Assembly: GCA_037952775.1 (NCBI GenBank)
Contig: JBANAY010000003.1
Coordinates: forward strand, 2,914,001 to 2,978,000
Reading direction: 5' to 3'
Origin: Clonostachys chloroleuca
Lineage: Eukaryota; Ascomycota; Sordariomycetes; Hypocreales; Bionectriaceae
DNA length: 64,000 bases
Under the pieces are notes generated by a model. It made no database searches, was not told the DNA's origin, and saw only the letters and a list, made by a program, of their open reading frames with translations. How positions within the stretch are numbered: the first letter of the stretch is position 1; the number at the start of each line of letters is the position of its first letter. The position numbers were made by a program, and so were the translations under genes. Of this stretch, positions 1-11,118 are shown piece by piece.

Positions 1-1183
1 TCTCACCAGGGTTCATCAACACTCACGAGCACATCGACTGCTCAACCATCAACCCATTCCCCACCACCGGGACCCTATACGATCATCGCCATGAGTGGCG
101 AGTGGGCCTAAACGATCGCCCAATGCTGCCTGCCCCCGTCAATGGCTCAGAGACTGATGCCGTCAAATGGGGTGAGCTGAGGCACATCTTCTCAGGCACA
201 ACCTCCATCGTCGGGAATCACATGGCTCCTGGCCTCGCACGGAACCTGGATTTCGTTTCTGGGTTAGAAGATGACTTGGAATCTCCCGCTGATACATACG
301 CAGTTTTCCCTCTAGACGACGCTCACGGGATCGTTCGTGAAGGAGATTGCGATTACGGCCCCAATCCTGTCGACCAGAAGACCGTCAAGGGACTACATCG
401 CTACATTGGCCATGTCGCAGAGGGCATTGGTGCAGAAGCTCAGAATGAGTTCAGATGCTTATCGGACATCAATTACGACACGCAGTCGCTTTCATCTGGT
501 GGGGGAGAAGTACGGATATTATCGCCCCAAATGTTGCTCTCGTTCATGCCCTAGGCCTCTCAGAGGCTGATTTTGATCTTGTTGCCGAACGGAATGCAAC
601 AGTAGTCTGGTCGCCGAGGAGTAATGTCGCCCTCTATGGTAAAACACTGAACGTGACTTACCTCCTAGAAGCTGGAATCACGGTTGCTCTCGGTACTGAT
701 TGGCTTCCATCTGGCTCCGCCACCATGGGAAGAGAAGCTCTATGTGGCCTCAATGCTACCCATCTCAGCTACGGCCGTACCCTGGAATCCAAAACTCTTT
801 GGGAGATGATGACAATCAATGGCGCAAAGGTGGCTGGCTTCGACACCATGTTGGGGTCGATTGAAGTGGGAAAACTAGCTGACATAGTCATATTTGGTGG
901 CGACAACACAAAAGATCCTTTCAGCCAGGCGATCTACGCCGCAGAGGAAGACATTGAGCTTGTCATGCGTGGCGGTAAGGTGCTTGTTGCCAGCCACAGC
1001 CTGGAACATTTGACAACCGGCGCTTGCGAGTCGGCCGCGTTTGGTCACGCCTCGAAAACAATTTGTGTAGAAGATGAGCTAGGGAATACCTACAAAGATT
1101 TTGAAGCATCCCTAGGCGGTGTCTACCCAGCCATCTTACCTGGTGTCCCTCCCAATGAGCCAAGCTGCGACCCCATCCGATAA
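1..1183 (+). CDS. Amidohydrolase family protein, 5' end outside the window, one frame break
   Basis: This is a metal-dependent amidohydrolase of the TIM-barrel superfamily that hydrolyses C-N bonds; the substrate is unknown. The frame is open from base 3 and begins with an INTHEHID motif whose HxH would bind the metal. Later motifs are GHVAEG, the segment WSPRSNVALYGKTLNVTYLL, and GTDWLPSGS, whose Asp is the usual last metal ligand. The typical end segment (SIEVGKLADIVIFGG) follows, with stop TAA-type end at 1183. The frame changes between about 460 and 540. Adding one G to the run of five G at 501-505 joins the two halves and gives exactly 394 codons from base 3. I therefore treat it as one gene with a probable sequencing deletion, although true decay is possible. 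The start codon lies left of the window. Confidence 0.8.
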
Positions 1184-1892
1184 TCATCGACTTTCGGCAG
1201 GTTTAATCTCAAAAAAAAAATATATATATATTTCGAGGGCAGAAGATAGAGCGTTGTGCATGTCTCTTTTTAGAGATACTGCATCTTATTCAATTTAAGA
1301 CTACGAATTCCACGAATGTACTTCGGACATAGACGAAAACAAGGGCCTCCAAAATCTTTCGGCCTCCGCGCTCGGTGATCGGGGCTGCCCAGTGATCAGC
1401 TCGGAGGGTCATGTCTAGCACGGGCCTCTATATTTTCATGGATTTCAATTGGTACGATTCAGATCCTTCCAGAACGATGGCCAGCTAGCGAAATCCTATG
1501 GCAAGTATGTATGTCTTTCACGTCAACTTCAACATCTAACTTGCGGGTCCATTGGCATTCGACATGCGACATCCAGGGAAAATCCAACATTGGGAGAGAT
1601 TACTGGAGTTAATACAGACTGGGAGCCTTTATGAAACTTCAAATTCCATACCTAAAAAATAATAAGAGTTAGAGCAAGATTCGGATAGTTGAGACTTTGG
1701 ACCTCAGAGATCATCAAAACTGGGTAATCGATGATAGGGCGTTTCAAACAGCATTCGTTGTATTTATACTAGAGTCGATGCATATGCTTTTAACGAGGGC
1801 TAGCAATTATAAACATGCCTACCTATCAATATTCCTACATGAAAAATCATTTGACAGCTCAACTGCTCAGTTGTGTGTGGGTATCATATAAA
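1184..1892. other. Intergenic, AT-rich, no gene seen
   Basis: Between two convergent genes. It holds an A-run followed by a short TA repeat near 1210-1232. Only short open frames without recognisable protein features occur. Confidence 0.6.
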
Positions 1893-2961
1893 TCAGCCTC
1901 CTACACTCTCTCCAATTTCCTCAGCAAGATCCTCAAGTTTGTGCCGAAGGCGATGTTCCGCCTCTACCGCCGCCCAGCACGTGAATACAATAGCCTCCTC
2001 GGTGATATTTCCCGCGTGGTGTCCACCAGGGTTCAGGTTTTTACTGGGCTTTTTGGTCTTCTTCTTCGGCTTCTCTCCGCTGTTCTCGCTCATTATTTCT
2101 GGCGATGGACTTTCGTCGACTAATTCTTCCGGGGTGTTGTATTCAACGCGATCCACCGGATACATAGTAAGAGTACCAATGTAGTGTTTTCTCTTGTTTG
2201 CTGTATCTGGCCACTTCTCAGATGGCTTAAATATCGCCCATCGGTCCTTTTCAAAAGTCGCAACGAGTTGGCTCTTGGAATTAACGAGCTAGAAGTGTGA
2301 TTAGCACCTACTATACCACGTAATATTGGGCCGTTTTCCGATCATTACATACCTTGAAGTCATGCGAGATTCCTTTAAATCGCTTCGCCCAGTCTGGGAG
2401 AAACCTCCTCGTCCCACTCCATCGATACTTTTCACCATTCACCTCGAACGACAAGGTGCGGGTGATGAAGCGCGGTCTGTGCATCTTAAACTCCATGACG
2501 AGCCCCTCGACCTCCTCCTCGTCTTCGAGGGGCTTTTTGGGCGGCTTTTCCGGTTTGCCAAACCAACCTCGCATCTTCGTCTTGCGCCTGTGCGATTTGC
2601 GCGCCGAGACCCTCCGCTTGTTCTTCAACACCATGTCCACGCCATCTCCATGTTCAAAACGAAACGAGTTCCAGAAGCCTGTGCGGAAACCACGGGAAAT
2701 GGCGATAGAATCTGGATCGTATTTGGGGTTATCGCCGCGATAAAAAACTGGCTTCCATTGGCCTGCGTGCTTGTGCGGTACCGGGTTCTTGATGAAGTAC
2801 TGTGCTGGCTCGCCCCCAGATGGTGCGAAGAGACACTTCTTTCCAGGCCATATGCGCTTATACAGGTTCAGAGTTTTGACCAGCGACGGTTCTTCTGAAT
2901 TCATCTGTTGAGCCAGCGTCTTCTCCTTGATAAGAGGAGAGTTCGTTGTTGAAATGTCCAT
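1893..2961 (-). CDS. Tubby C-terminal-like domain protein
   Basis: Two exons, 2353-2961 and 1893-2288, joined across a 64-nt intron (donor GTATGT, acceptor TTCTAG), give 334 residues. The order of segments (FRTGFWNSFRFEHGDG, FEVNGEKYRWSGTRRF, then SKSQLVATFEKDRWAIFKP) matches fungal proteins with a tubby/LURP-one-like C-terminal beta-barrel. Such proteins often bind phosphoinositides, but a function for this one is not known. Between the two halves of the barrel lies a Lys/Arg-rich insert (KNKRRVSARKSHRRKTK) and a Pro/Glu-rich stretch. The C-terminal tail has a basic segment (KPKKKTKKPSK) and then a short hydrophobic part containing TCWAAVEAEH. No signal peptide is evident. The family call rests on pattern recognition only. 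Confidence 0.7.
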
Positions 2962-4118
2962 CGCTGTGGCTGGTGGTGTGGCTGAGGCTATGAGGCTCTA
3001 CCAGACCAAGAAACTAAAGCTTCCACTCAGTCATTCACATAGTAAAGACGATCAGTCTTGGCTACAAACTCCCAAGACATTGATGGCATTTTATAGAGAT
3101 GCAAAGGCTGCCTGCTACCAATTCATAGACCCGGGCAAACGATCCTCCGCGTTGGAGAGCTCAGCGGTCGCGAATTCGCAAATGCGAGCGATACGATGCA
3201 ACGAGCCGCTAACGGCCTCAGCTCAAGATGCAGGCCGCCAGGCGCCATCCAATTACGAGCCTCCATTTGACAGCGTGCGCCTCCAACCAGACGTTGATTC
3301 CAGCTGATGGAAGAAATGACTACATAGCAATCACACTCCGAGTCTGAGCACTCTGCAGAGTAAATAGGATCCATGCAATGAGCGACCCTGGATCTACGCT
3401 ATCTCAAAACCAACCCACATAAGCTACCCTAAACCTCAATGCTGGAAAAGGACATTTTATTAGTCAACGCCAGAATTGCTCTGGAACAGAAGAACAAAAT
3501 AAATGTCCGTTAGTTCTATCCCTTCTTTCTCATTCTCCAGCCTCGAATTGTCCTACGTCAGTTTTAATACGTTTCTATAGAAATATGTCAATAATCCAAT
3601 CGATCTTGGCATATTACAGCGAATACTTATAGCAAGATGGTGAGCGTCCATGTAGATGCCAAACTTCTAACACAGTCATTTCTTCAGAAGCAAAAAAGGA
3701 ACCAGAACTTTGAGTAGTTTTCTAGGTATGTGAGCATTTACAGTCACCATTTCGGTTTCGATATGAGGTTCCAACAATAAGCGCAATCAGTGCCGGGATA
3801 TGAGGTCTTGGACTGACTCAGATATGAATATAAACAATCAGAAGTGAACACCCTGTCACACTACCTAGGATATTTTAATCGGATCGGAGGAAAGCATAAT
3901 ATTTAGCCCTGGGATAGGCTAATGGTTATATAGTGGAGGGAGGAGCTAGAAAGTTGGTAGTAATTCCTCAACCAGATGAAATGATTTTTGCATTAACGAA
4001 ATATTAATTTTACTAGTACAGGGAAGCCTCTTTTTAGAGATGCAATGGGTCCAAAATAGTATACCCCGGGCCAAATGCTCCTCGATCCCAGTTCCTCGCT
4101 TGTTTTAAATACTCCCAC
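2962..4118. other. Intergenic, no gene seen
   Basis: About 1.16 kb, AT-rich towards 3.4-4.1 kb. It is the presumed promoter of the minus-strand tubby-like gene plus the 3' flank of the next minus-strand gene. Short open frames here (such as 3123-3374) lack recognisable features. Confidence 0.6.
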
Positions 4119-5862
4119 CTAAACTCCCTGCTCTTTCCCCTCGTTTTCCTTCAACTCCTTCCATTCCTCCTCGGATTTGTGGAAGCTCTGAGCGAGGTAG
4201 GCGAATAAACTCCATACTTCGCCAGATAGCATCAAATGCAACAGCTCAAAGCCTAAAAAGTTTACCAGCCAGGTCACATTAAGACCACTAAGCGGGTGAA
4301 CACCGAATATATCGTCACAAGGCAATCCCCGGCCAATGCAGAAAGCGCGAGCCGAAAGCCGAAGAGCCATCGCCTCATATGGTGCTATCATGAGACGAAT
4401 GACTTGATCGTTGAAAATATTAGCTGCCATCAAAGACGGCAGCCTGGTGAGCATTGTTGATAGGTATATGGGCGACCCGTTCAGTATTCGTCTATCCGGG
4501 CCAGTGCTCGGCCTAAGTTCCGCGGACCATAAGCCTTGTGGCACATCGGTGGCATCTGTCGCCTCCACATCAAAGCTGATCAAGGTAGCACTAACCACGT
4601 CGTGATCATCGTCGTCGCTGGCAAATTCTTCAACGACGCCGGTTGAGTGGACGCTCTGCCGTCGATCTAGCTCGTTTCGCCGGCTGGGATGAGGACTTTG
4701 GTCACTCTCCATTACGGGCCCATTCTCATCAGGGCTGGAATCTTGCTCGGGGGTTCCTGTTCACTCTCTACCTCTATGGCTACTGGGGTGGGAGTTGGCG
4801 GCGCTGGTGGAGGTGCGATAGTAGCGCCGTAAGCTATAGGATTGGGAATGCGTTCTATCATGCGCCGCCATATGATAGGTCTCCAGTCTCTAACGAGTCG
4901 TTGGGTAATCGTCCAGAGGAGGAATGGAGTTACTGAAACCAAGACGCCCCCGACCCATTGAAGGACTGACTGAAGGGTAAAATTCTCCAGGGGTGGCGGG
5001 CATTGAATGGGAGAATCATCGGTAAAGGGTATAAAATATTTCCACGAAGGAAGAAGCTGAGTACTTGAGACCAGCCCCAGTCGTTGAAATGAGGCATACA
5101 ACTGAAGGTGATCAATAAGATAATACCAGGCCTCGTGCATACTTGCAGCGGGGGAACATTAGTCTCTACAGCGCCCTCACCTTAGGACATGAAAACTTAC
5201 CAATAAATTTTAAAATTGAAATCATCATAAACGTGCCAAGGCGGGGTGAAACGATGCTGGCACCACCCAGCGAGAATCCCAGCTGGGGACCCAGGAAACA
5301 TATACTGAGAAACGGAGAAGTTCATTCTCGTCATCTTGTAGAGATCCCGGAAAGGGGTATCTGAGTATCGTTTGAATACCTATGAGCGACATGTTAATCG
5401 TGTATGGGAAGGATGGAGGGAAGGAATGCTACCAACAAGAACCCGCTCCCTCGCACCAGTCAAGCCAAATAGGCCAATACCGTGGATGAGTGCCTTGGCA
5501 GTCCAGGCCAATCGTGAACCTGTACTTTCTTCATACTCGCTATGTTGTCTCTTCGACTCAGCCTCTCCCGGAGCAGCGGATGGATTTTCCGGTTCAGCGA
5601 CGCCTACAACCAGCATTACTTCATTGTGAGATCTAATCATGTCCCTATTGATGCGTTTGGACTCGGGATTGATCGGCCGGCCACGGTGATCGTACTGTTG
5701 CCTCGGCTCATGGTTCTCGTCTTCTCCTTCGCCCTGTACGACATCATCGTAAGGCGACCGACCCTTTGGTCGTTAGCAGTCTAGCTCCCAATCAAATAAC
5801 CACTGCCATTGCCCCATCGAACTCACCAAAGCCTGGGCGGTCAGAGGGCCTTGCATACCCAT
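4119..5862 (-). CDS. Conserved fungal multi-pass membrane protein, function unknown, frame interrupted
   Basis: I do not recognise a named family. The best model starts near 5862 (MGMQGPLTAQAL), splices out 5764-5826 (GTGAGT, branch CTAAC, acceptor CAAAG) and continues into GRSPYDDVVQGEGEDENH. A hydrophilic region ends in TAKALIHGIGLFGLTGARER. A further intron lies at about 5389-5453, and another at about 5140-5209 (GTAAGT ... CTAAT ... CAAG). Membrane-like segments include FLGPQLGFSLGGASIVSP and VLQWVGGVLVSVTPFLLW. The C-terminal part holds SATLISFDVEATDATD and LNVTWLVNFLGFELLHLML. Two frame problems are visible: one missing base in the G run at 4749-4753 and an apparent extra base near 5290. 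The 5' end is uncertain, because open but ATG-less frames extend towards 6050. The gene could be decaying or simply mis-sequenced. Confidence 0.5.
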
Positions 5863-6044
5863 TATGACAGCATTGGGGTATAATTTATCCAAATGCACGA
5901 AAGGGCTTCGGTTGAAGATGAAGACGACGCCTCTCTGATATTTTCCAGGTGTGCTTGAGGCTTGGACGTCACAGGCTCAGCTCGTCGTCGTGCTGGAGGA
6001 GCAGGAGAGGCTGAGTCAGCGTTTCCTGCCACAGATGTCCGATA

Positions 6045-6075
6045 AGCGTTATCTTATCGCGGATAAGATAACGCT
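6045..6075. promoter_or_regulatory. Perfect 14-bp inverted repeat built from GATA motifs
   Basis: The arms agcgttatcttatc (6045-6058) and gataagataacgct (6062-6075) are exact reverse complements around the 3-base spacer gcg. With the adjacent GATAAG at 6041-6046 the stretch holds five GATA cores, four of them fitting HGATAR, the target of fungal GATA factors such as AreA or SreA. It lies about 80 bp upstream of the UTP13 start codon, in the gap shared with the divergent membrane-protein gene. It could be a promoter element or, if transcribed, a stable leader hairpin. Confidence 0.6.
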
Positions 6076-6154
6076 GTCGCGAACAGAAAAAAAGTTTCCA
6101 GCATGGACAGCCAGCGGCAGTGCCATCAAATTATTATGACCGTACGACGAAATC

Positions 6155-9012
6155 ATGGCAACCAAACATGCCTTGAAAACGACATTTGATGTCGGTCGTG
6201 TCTTGAGACCCATTTTCACCGGCGGCTCGGTGTCAATTGACAACGATGCTCGGATTCTTGCGACAACAATCAGTGAGGATGTGATTCTCACTGAACCCGG
6301 CAGCGGAAAGCATCTGGGCAATATTGAAGGAGTATGTACCCCGAGACCGTGATCTCGTTAACACTGGAGCTAACATCTTTGAAAGGATGGAGAAAACATC
6401 TCAACCTTGGCATGTTAGTTAATTGTATTAGGAGGTCTTTCTCAAATTTACCGAAACTAACCAGCAGACCAGTAACCCCAAATGGATCTCATCTCATCGC
6501 CTGCTCTCGCTCGCTATCCATGAGGATCTTTTCGCTTAAGCGCTCAGATGATGGCAACACCATTGAACCCGTCCTACTTCGTACATTGAAGCCTCATTCC
6601 ACGCCTGTCGTGGTTCTAGCTGTTGACCGCACCAGCACTCTGCTGGCTACTGGAGGCACTGACGGGACGATCAAGGTTTGGGACATCGTGGCCGGATATG
6701 TGACGCACACATTCCGTGGCCCCTCTGTCTTGGTTTCGGCACTGCACTTTTTCGAGGTTGCTGCGCGGGCAGCCGATGCTGGGCGCAGCAAGGGGAAGCG
6801 AGGTTCCAAGGTCGCCGCTGAGGAGGAGGAAGACGAGGCAGAATCGACGACAAGCTTCAGGCTTGCATCAGGTAGCCAGGACGGCCAGGTCAAGATTTGG
6901 GACTTGAACAAGCGCAGCTGCGTTGCAACCCTGAACTCCCACGTATCCGACGTCCAGGGACTGGATTACTCGCCAGCTCAGAACGCCATAGTTACCGCCA
7001 GCAGGGACAAGACCCTTGTCTGGTGGGACACGAAGTCATGGAAGATCCGCAAGGTAGTCCCATCCCTGGAGCTCTTGGAAGCAGCCGGATTCTCCGATGA
7101 CGGTCAGCTCACTTGGTCGGCTGGTGCGAATGGCTCTCTGCGAGTCTGGGAGACAGATACTGGCCGCGAAGTCACACCCAAGCAGCCCGCCAAGAGCGAA
7201 GAGGAGGCTTTCGTGACTGGAATCTACCGGCCAGGTCTACCTTTCATTCTTCTCGTTCAGGTTGACCATACTCTAGTCCTCTTCCCAGTCCCAAAGAAGA
7301 CCGAAACTGGATCACTGGCAGTCCCCGAGCCTCTTCGTCGCATTTCAGGAACTCATGATGAAATTATCGACCTTGCATATCTCCTACCCGACAATTCATT
7401 AATGGCGCTAGCTACAAATTCAGAGGATATCCGCATCGTGTCTGTTTCGGAGGCAGCCTCAGCCAAGGAGGGTCAAGAATGGGAACCTCAGACGACACCT
7501 CATTTTGGCCAGGACATCGGGTTACTGAAGGGCCACGACGAAATTGTCATCACTCTCGATGTGGACTGGTCCGGTCACTGGGTCGCGACCGGAGCAAAGG
7601 ACAATACCGCGAAGCTTTGGCGCATCGACCCGGCAAACAATCAATTCACATGCTGGGCTACATTCTCTGGTCACGCCGAATCGCTTGGTGCAGTAGCACT
7701 CCCAAAGACTGTTCCGCAGGATTCCTCAGCCGCCCGAACCGACCCCCTCAACCACCCACCCTCCTTCCTCATCACCGGCTCGCAAGATCAAACTATCAAA
7801 AAATGGGAAATTCCACGAGTTCCACAAGAAAAGGGCCACAAGACAGGGTCCAGAGCCATGTTCACACGCAAAGCACACGACAAGGACATCAATGCCATCA
7901 ACGTCCAGAGCTCCGGCGCCCTTTTTGCCTCGGCCTCACAAGATAAGACTGTCAAGGTTTGGTCCGTCGGAGAAGGTGAGGTACAGGGCATCCTTCGTGG
8001 CCATAGGCGCGGCGTCTGGTCCGTACAGTTCTCCCCCGCTGGTATGCCAGCTCTGCAGGCCGACGATGGCCCAGTCACTAGCAAAGGAGTGATTCTCACC
8101 GGTAGTGGTGACAAGACGGTCAAGATTTGGAGCCTGGCGGACTACACCTGCGTGAGGACCTTCGAAGGTCACACAAACAGTGTGTTGAAGGTCTACTGGC
8201 TCAACATGCCGGAAGAACAGGGCAAAGGCAAGAAGCCAGTCCATTTCGCAAGTGCTGGAGGTGACGGTCTCGTCAAAGTGTGGGATGCCAACTCTGGAGA
8301 GACGGAATGCACCTTGGACAACCACGAGGACCGTGTCTGGGCGCTGGCCGTCCACCCTGAAAAGAACACCATCGTCTCAGGCAGTGGCGACTCTACAGTT
8401 TCTTTCTGGAACGACACCAGCTCAGAAACCCAGGCGGCGGCGTCACAAGCAGCCCTTCAGCTGGTGGAGCAAGAACAGGAACTACAAAATCACATTCGTG
8501 CTGGTTCATACCGAGAAGCTATCACGCTAGCCTTGCAACTCAACCATCCTGGCAGACTCCTAAGTCTGTTCACCTCGGTCGTCACCAAGTCTCCACCAGA
8601 CCAAGGCAGCCTGAGTGGTGTGAAGGCTGTCGACGAGGTTCTCGGAAGCCTATCAGATGAGCAAATCTTCCTGTTGTTGCTAAGACTGCGTGACTGGAAC
8701 ACCAATGCCCGCACAGCGCCGGTAGCACAAAAGATTCTTTGGACATTGGTGCGCAGCTACCCTGCTTCCAAGTTTTCTCACCTGTCAGTAAGGGGTGCCA
8801 AGGGTCAGAAGAGTCTCCAGGAGGTGCTCCACGCGCTCAAGGCGTACACGGAAAGACACTACAAGCGAGTGGAGGAGTTGATGGACGAGAGTTATCTGGT
8901 CGAGTATACCCTGCAAGAGATGGACAGCCTAGCCTTGACACTGCCAGAAGATTCTGACGATATATTAATGAATGAGGCCGGTGAAAGTGAGGACGCCATC
9001 ATGGTTGGCTAA
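6155..9012 (+). CDS. UTP13: UTP13, WD40 protein of the small-subunit processome
   Basis: Utp13 is a subunit of the UTP-B complex, which binds nascent pre-rRNA in the nucleolus and is needed for 18S rRNA maturation. Exons are 6155-6331, 6386-6413 and 6473-9012, giving 914 residues. The 28-nt middle exon is fixed by the join STLALTPNGSHLIACSRSLS, typical of the family. At least ten WD40 repeats are visible, for example TGGTDGTIKVWD, SGSQDGQVKIWD, TGAKDNTAKLWR, SASQDKTVKVWS, TGSGDKTVKIWS and SGSGDSTVSFWN, spread over two propellers. An acidic low-complexity insert (AAEEEEDEAES) sits in the first propeller. The helical Utp13 C-terminal domain follows from about residue 740 (EQELQNHIRAGSYREAITLAL). 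The length matches the family. The promoter contains the GATA palindrome. Confidence 0.95.
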
Positions 9013-9504
9013 ATACTTGGTTTAATATTAGAATGCATATGTTTGATTTAATTTATACGTTTATAGAGGTTTTGAACAAGGCAAAGTAAACTCTGTACAA
9101 AGAAGCATTGACAATCCATTGATCGACCTGGTTAAGACTCGCACTCTTTCATTCCGTGATATGAAGGTGAAGATGGCATCCAAAATGTTATTCACCGTGG
9201 TCGTACATAATTATATATATATATATATATATATTTTGACCAGCATCGAATATTTGCACATCCTTTTAGGCTTCTGCGACGGAATTTTGTCACTGGTCTG
9301 GCACGGCCCCGTCCCTTATAGCGGACCGGTGCCTGGAGTTGCGCCTAAGACCCCACAATGACGCCTGTCCGCGCCACTACAGGATCGCCAGCAATCTTTT
9401 CTACAACATCACCTAGCACAATCGCAGCCCCAGCGACGCGCCAGACAACCCACCGCACGTGTAAAGAAGAACAGCCCTTGGTAATCAGAGTACGGCAAGG
9501 GAAC
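9013..9504. other. Intergenic with TA microsatellite; SAD1 leader
   Basis: Contains the 3' flank of UTP13, a TA dinucleotide run of about 23 bases at 9212-9234, and the leader of SAD1. An in-frame ATG at 9358 would extend SAD1 by 49 residues. Confidence 0.6.
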
Positions 9505-11118
9505 ATGTCAAAACGACAAGCTTCAGAAGCTCTCGAGGAGCTCAGCGGTGTTGAATCGCCCGCATCAAAGAGATCACGAATTGGCGACATGGACTCACCC
9601 TTTGAAGCTTCATTCGAGGATCAAGATCAAGCGCCCAACAATGGCGAGAAAGCGGGCGACGAGGAAAAAGATGATGATGACTTCGACGATGAGGAACCCG
9701 CTGCTCCAGTACGCCAATTAGCGCCCACGGCCGGCTACGACGACCTATACCTCGATACCATCGATCGCAACGTCCTCGATTTCGATTTCGAGAAGCTCTG
9801 CTCAATCTCCCTCACCAACCTCAACGTCTACGCATGCCTCGTATGCGGCAAGTACTTTCAGGGCCGTGGCCCCAAGTCACACGCCTACTTCCACGCCCTT
9901 GACGAGGACCACCACGTCTACATCAATCTCGAATCGCAAAAGGTCTACGTGCTCCCCGAAGGCTACGAGGTCAAGAGTCAGGCTCTGGAAGACATTAAGT
10001 ATGTCTCCGATCCTAAATACACAAAGCAGGAGGCGTTGAAGCTGGATCGCGAACCACGCAAGAGCCGGACCCTCGCCGGGAAAGAATACACGCCAGGCTT
10101 CGTGGGCATGAACAACATCAAGGAGAACGACTACTTCAACGTGGTCGTCCAAGCACTGTCCCACGTCTCCCCCCTGAGAAACTACCTCCTGCTGGAGGAC
10201 TTCTCGAACAAGTCAGAGCTGGTCAAGCGATGCAGCATCCTGTTCCGCAAGATCTGGAACCCGCGCGCCTTCAAGTCGCACGTCTCCCCCCACGAGCTCC
10301 TCCAGGAGGTCTCCCTCCGCTCCAACAAGCGCTTCACCCTCACCGCACAGTCGGACCCCGTCGACTTCCTCTCCTGGTTTCTCAACAACCTCCACCTCGG
10401 CCTGGGAGGCAGCAAGACGAAGCCCGGCAGCTCCATGATCCAGCGCACCTTCCAGGGCAGGCTCAAGGTCGAGTCCCAGGCCATAACCGCCCGCGCCGAC
10501 GCCGGCGACCGCCTCCGCTTCGAGGAGGCCGCCGAGGTCAAGGTCGACGTCGTCCGGTTCCTCCTCCTCACCCTCGACCTCCCCTCCGCGCCCCTCTTCC
10601 AGGACGAGCTCGAGAAGAACATCATCCCCCAGGTGCCCCTCTCCGCCATCCTCTCCAAGTACGACGGCCGCAGCGCCCAGGAGCACCACGCCCAGCGCAA
10701 GCGCTACCGCCTCCTCCACCCCTTACCACCCTTCCTCGTCTTCCACGTCAAGCGCTTCTCCCAAAACAAGTTCGTCTCCGAGCGTAACCCCACCATCGTC
10801 ACCTTCAACGACCGCAACCTCGACGTGTCGCCCTACGTCGAGCCCAACCCCAAGGAGTGGCCGGTGGGCGAGCCCATCTGGTACGACCTGGTCGCCAACG
10901 TGGTGCACGAGGCAGTGCGCACGCGGGAGGACGTCGCCGACACCGGCGAGGAGCGCAAGACGTGGAAGGTCCAGGTCAAGGACAAGGCCACAGGCGAGTG
11001 GGTGGTCTGCCAGGACCTCTTCGTGGACAAGGTACAGAGCGAGCTCCTATATCTCGGCGAGACGTACTTGCAGGTCTGGGAGCGGAGGCGAGAACCCAAG
11101 GGCAAACCGAGTGCCTAA
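9505..11118 (+). CDS. SAD1: SAD1/USP39, catalytically dead ubiquitin-protease-like splicing factor
   Basis: Sad1 (human USP39) is needed for stable U4/U6.U5 tri-snRNP and pre-mRNA splicing in the nucleus. The gene is one exon encoding 537 residues from the ATG at 9505. I prefer this start because MSKRQASEALEEL begins a typical N-terminus; the frame is open upstream to an ATG at 9358. An acidic N-terminal region is followed by a ZnF-UBP domain (YACLVCGKYFQGRG ... SHAYFHALDEDHHVYINL). The USP fold begins with FVGMNNIKENDYFNVVVQAL, where the cysteine of active USPs is replaced by Asp. Near the end, LPPFLVFHVKRFSQNKF is the usual C-terminal USP block. The 3' two thirds use almost only C- or G-ending codons, unlike the 5' part. 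Confidence 0.95.
   Translation: MSKRQASEALEELSGVESPASKRSRIGDMDSPFEASFEDQDQAPNNGEKAGDEEKDDDDFDDEEPAAPVRQLAPTAGYDDLYLDTIDRNVLDFDFEKLCSISLTNLNVYACLVCGKYFQGRGPKSHAYFHALDEDHHVYINLESQKVYVLPEGYEVKSQALEDIKYVSDPKYTKQEALKLDREPRKSRTLAGKEYTPGFVGMNNIKENDYFNVVVQALSHVSPLRNYLLLEDFSNKSELVKRCSILFRKIWNPRAFKSHVSPHELLQEVSLRSNKRFTLTAQSDPVDFLSWFLNNLHLGLGGSKTKPGSSMIQRTFQGRLKVESQAITARADAGDRLRFEEAAEVKVDVVRFLLLTLDLPSAPLFQDELEKNIIPQVPLSAILSKYDGRSAQEHHAQRKRYRLLHPLPPFLVFHVKRFSQNKFVSERNPTIVTFNDRNLDVSPYVEPNPKEWPVGEPIWYDLVANVVHEAVRTREDVADTGEERKTWKVQVKDKATGEWVVCQDLFVDKVQSELLYLGETYLQVWERRREPKGKPSA

Noticed and set aside
10182..10787. Several long open frames on both strands inside SAD1
   Set aside because: They are by-products of the extreme C/G codon bias there, as shown by Pro/Arg- or Glu/Val-only composition.
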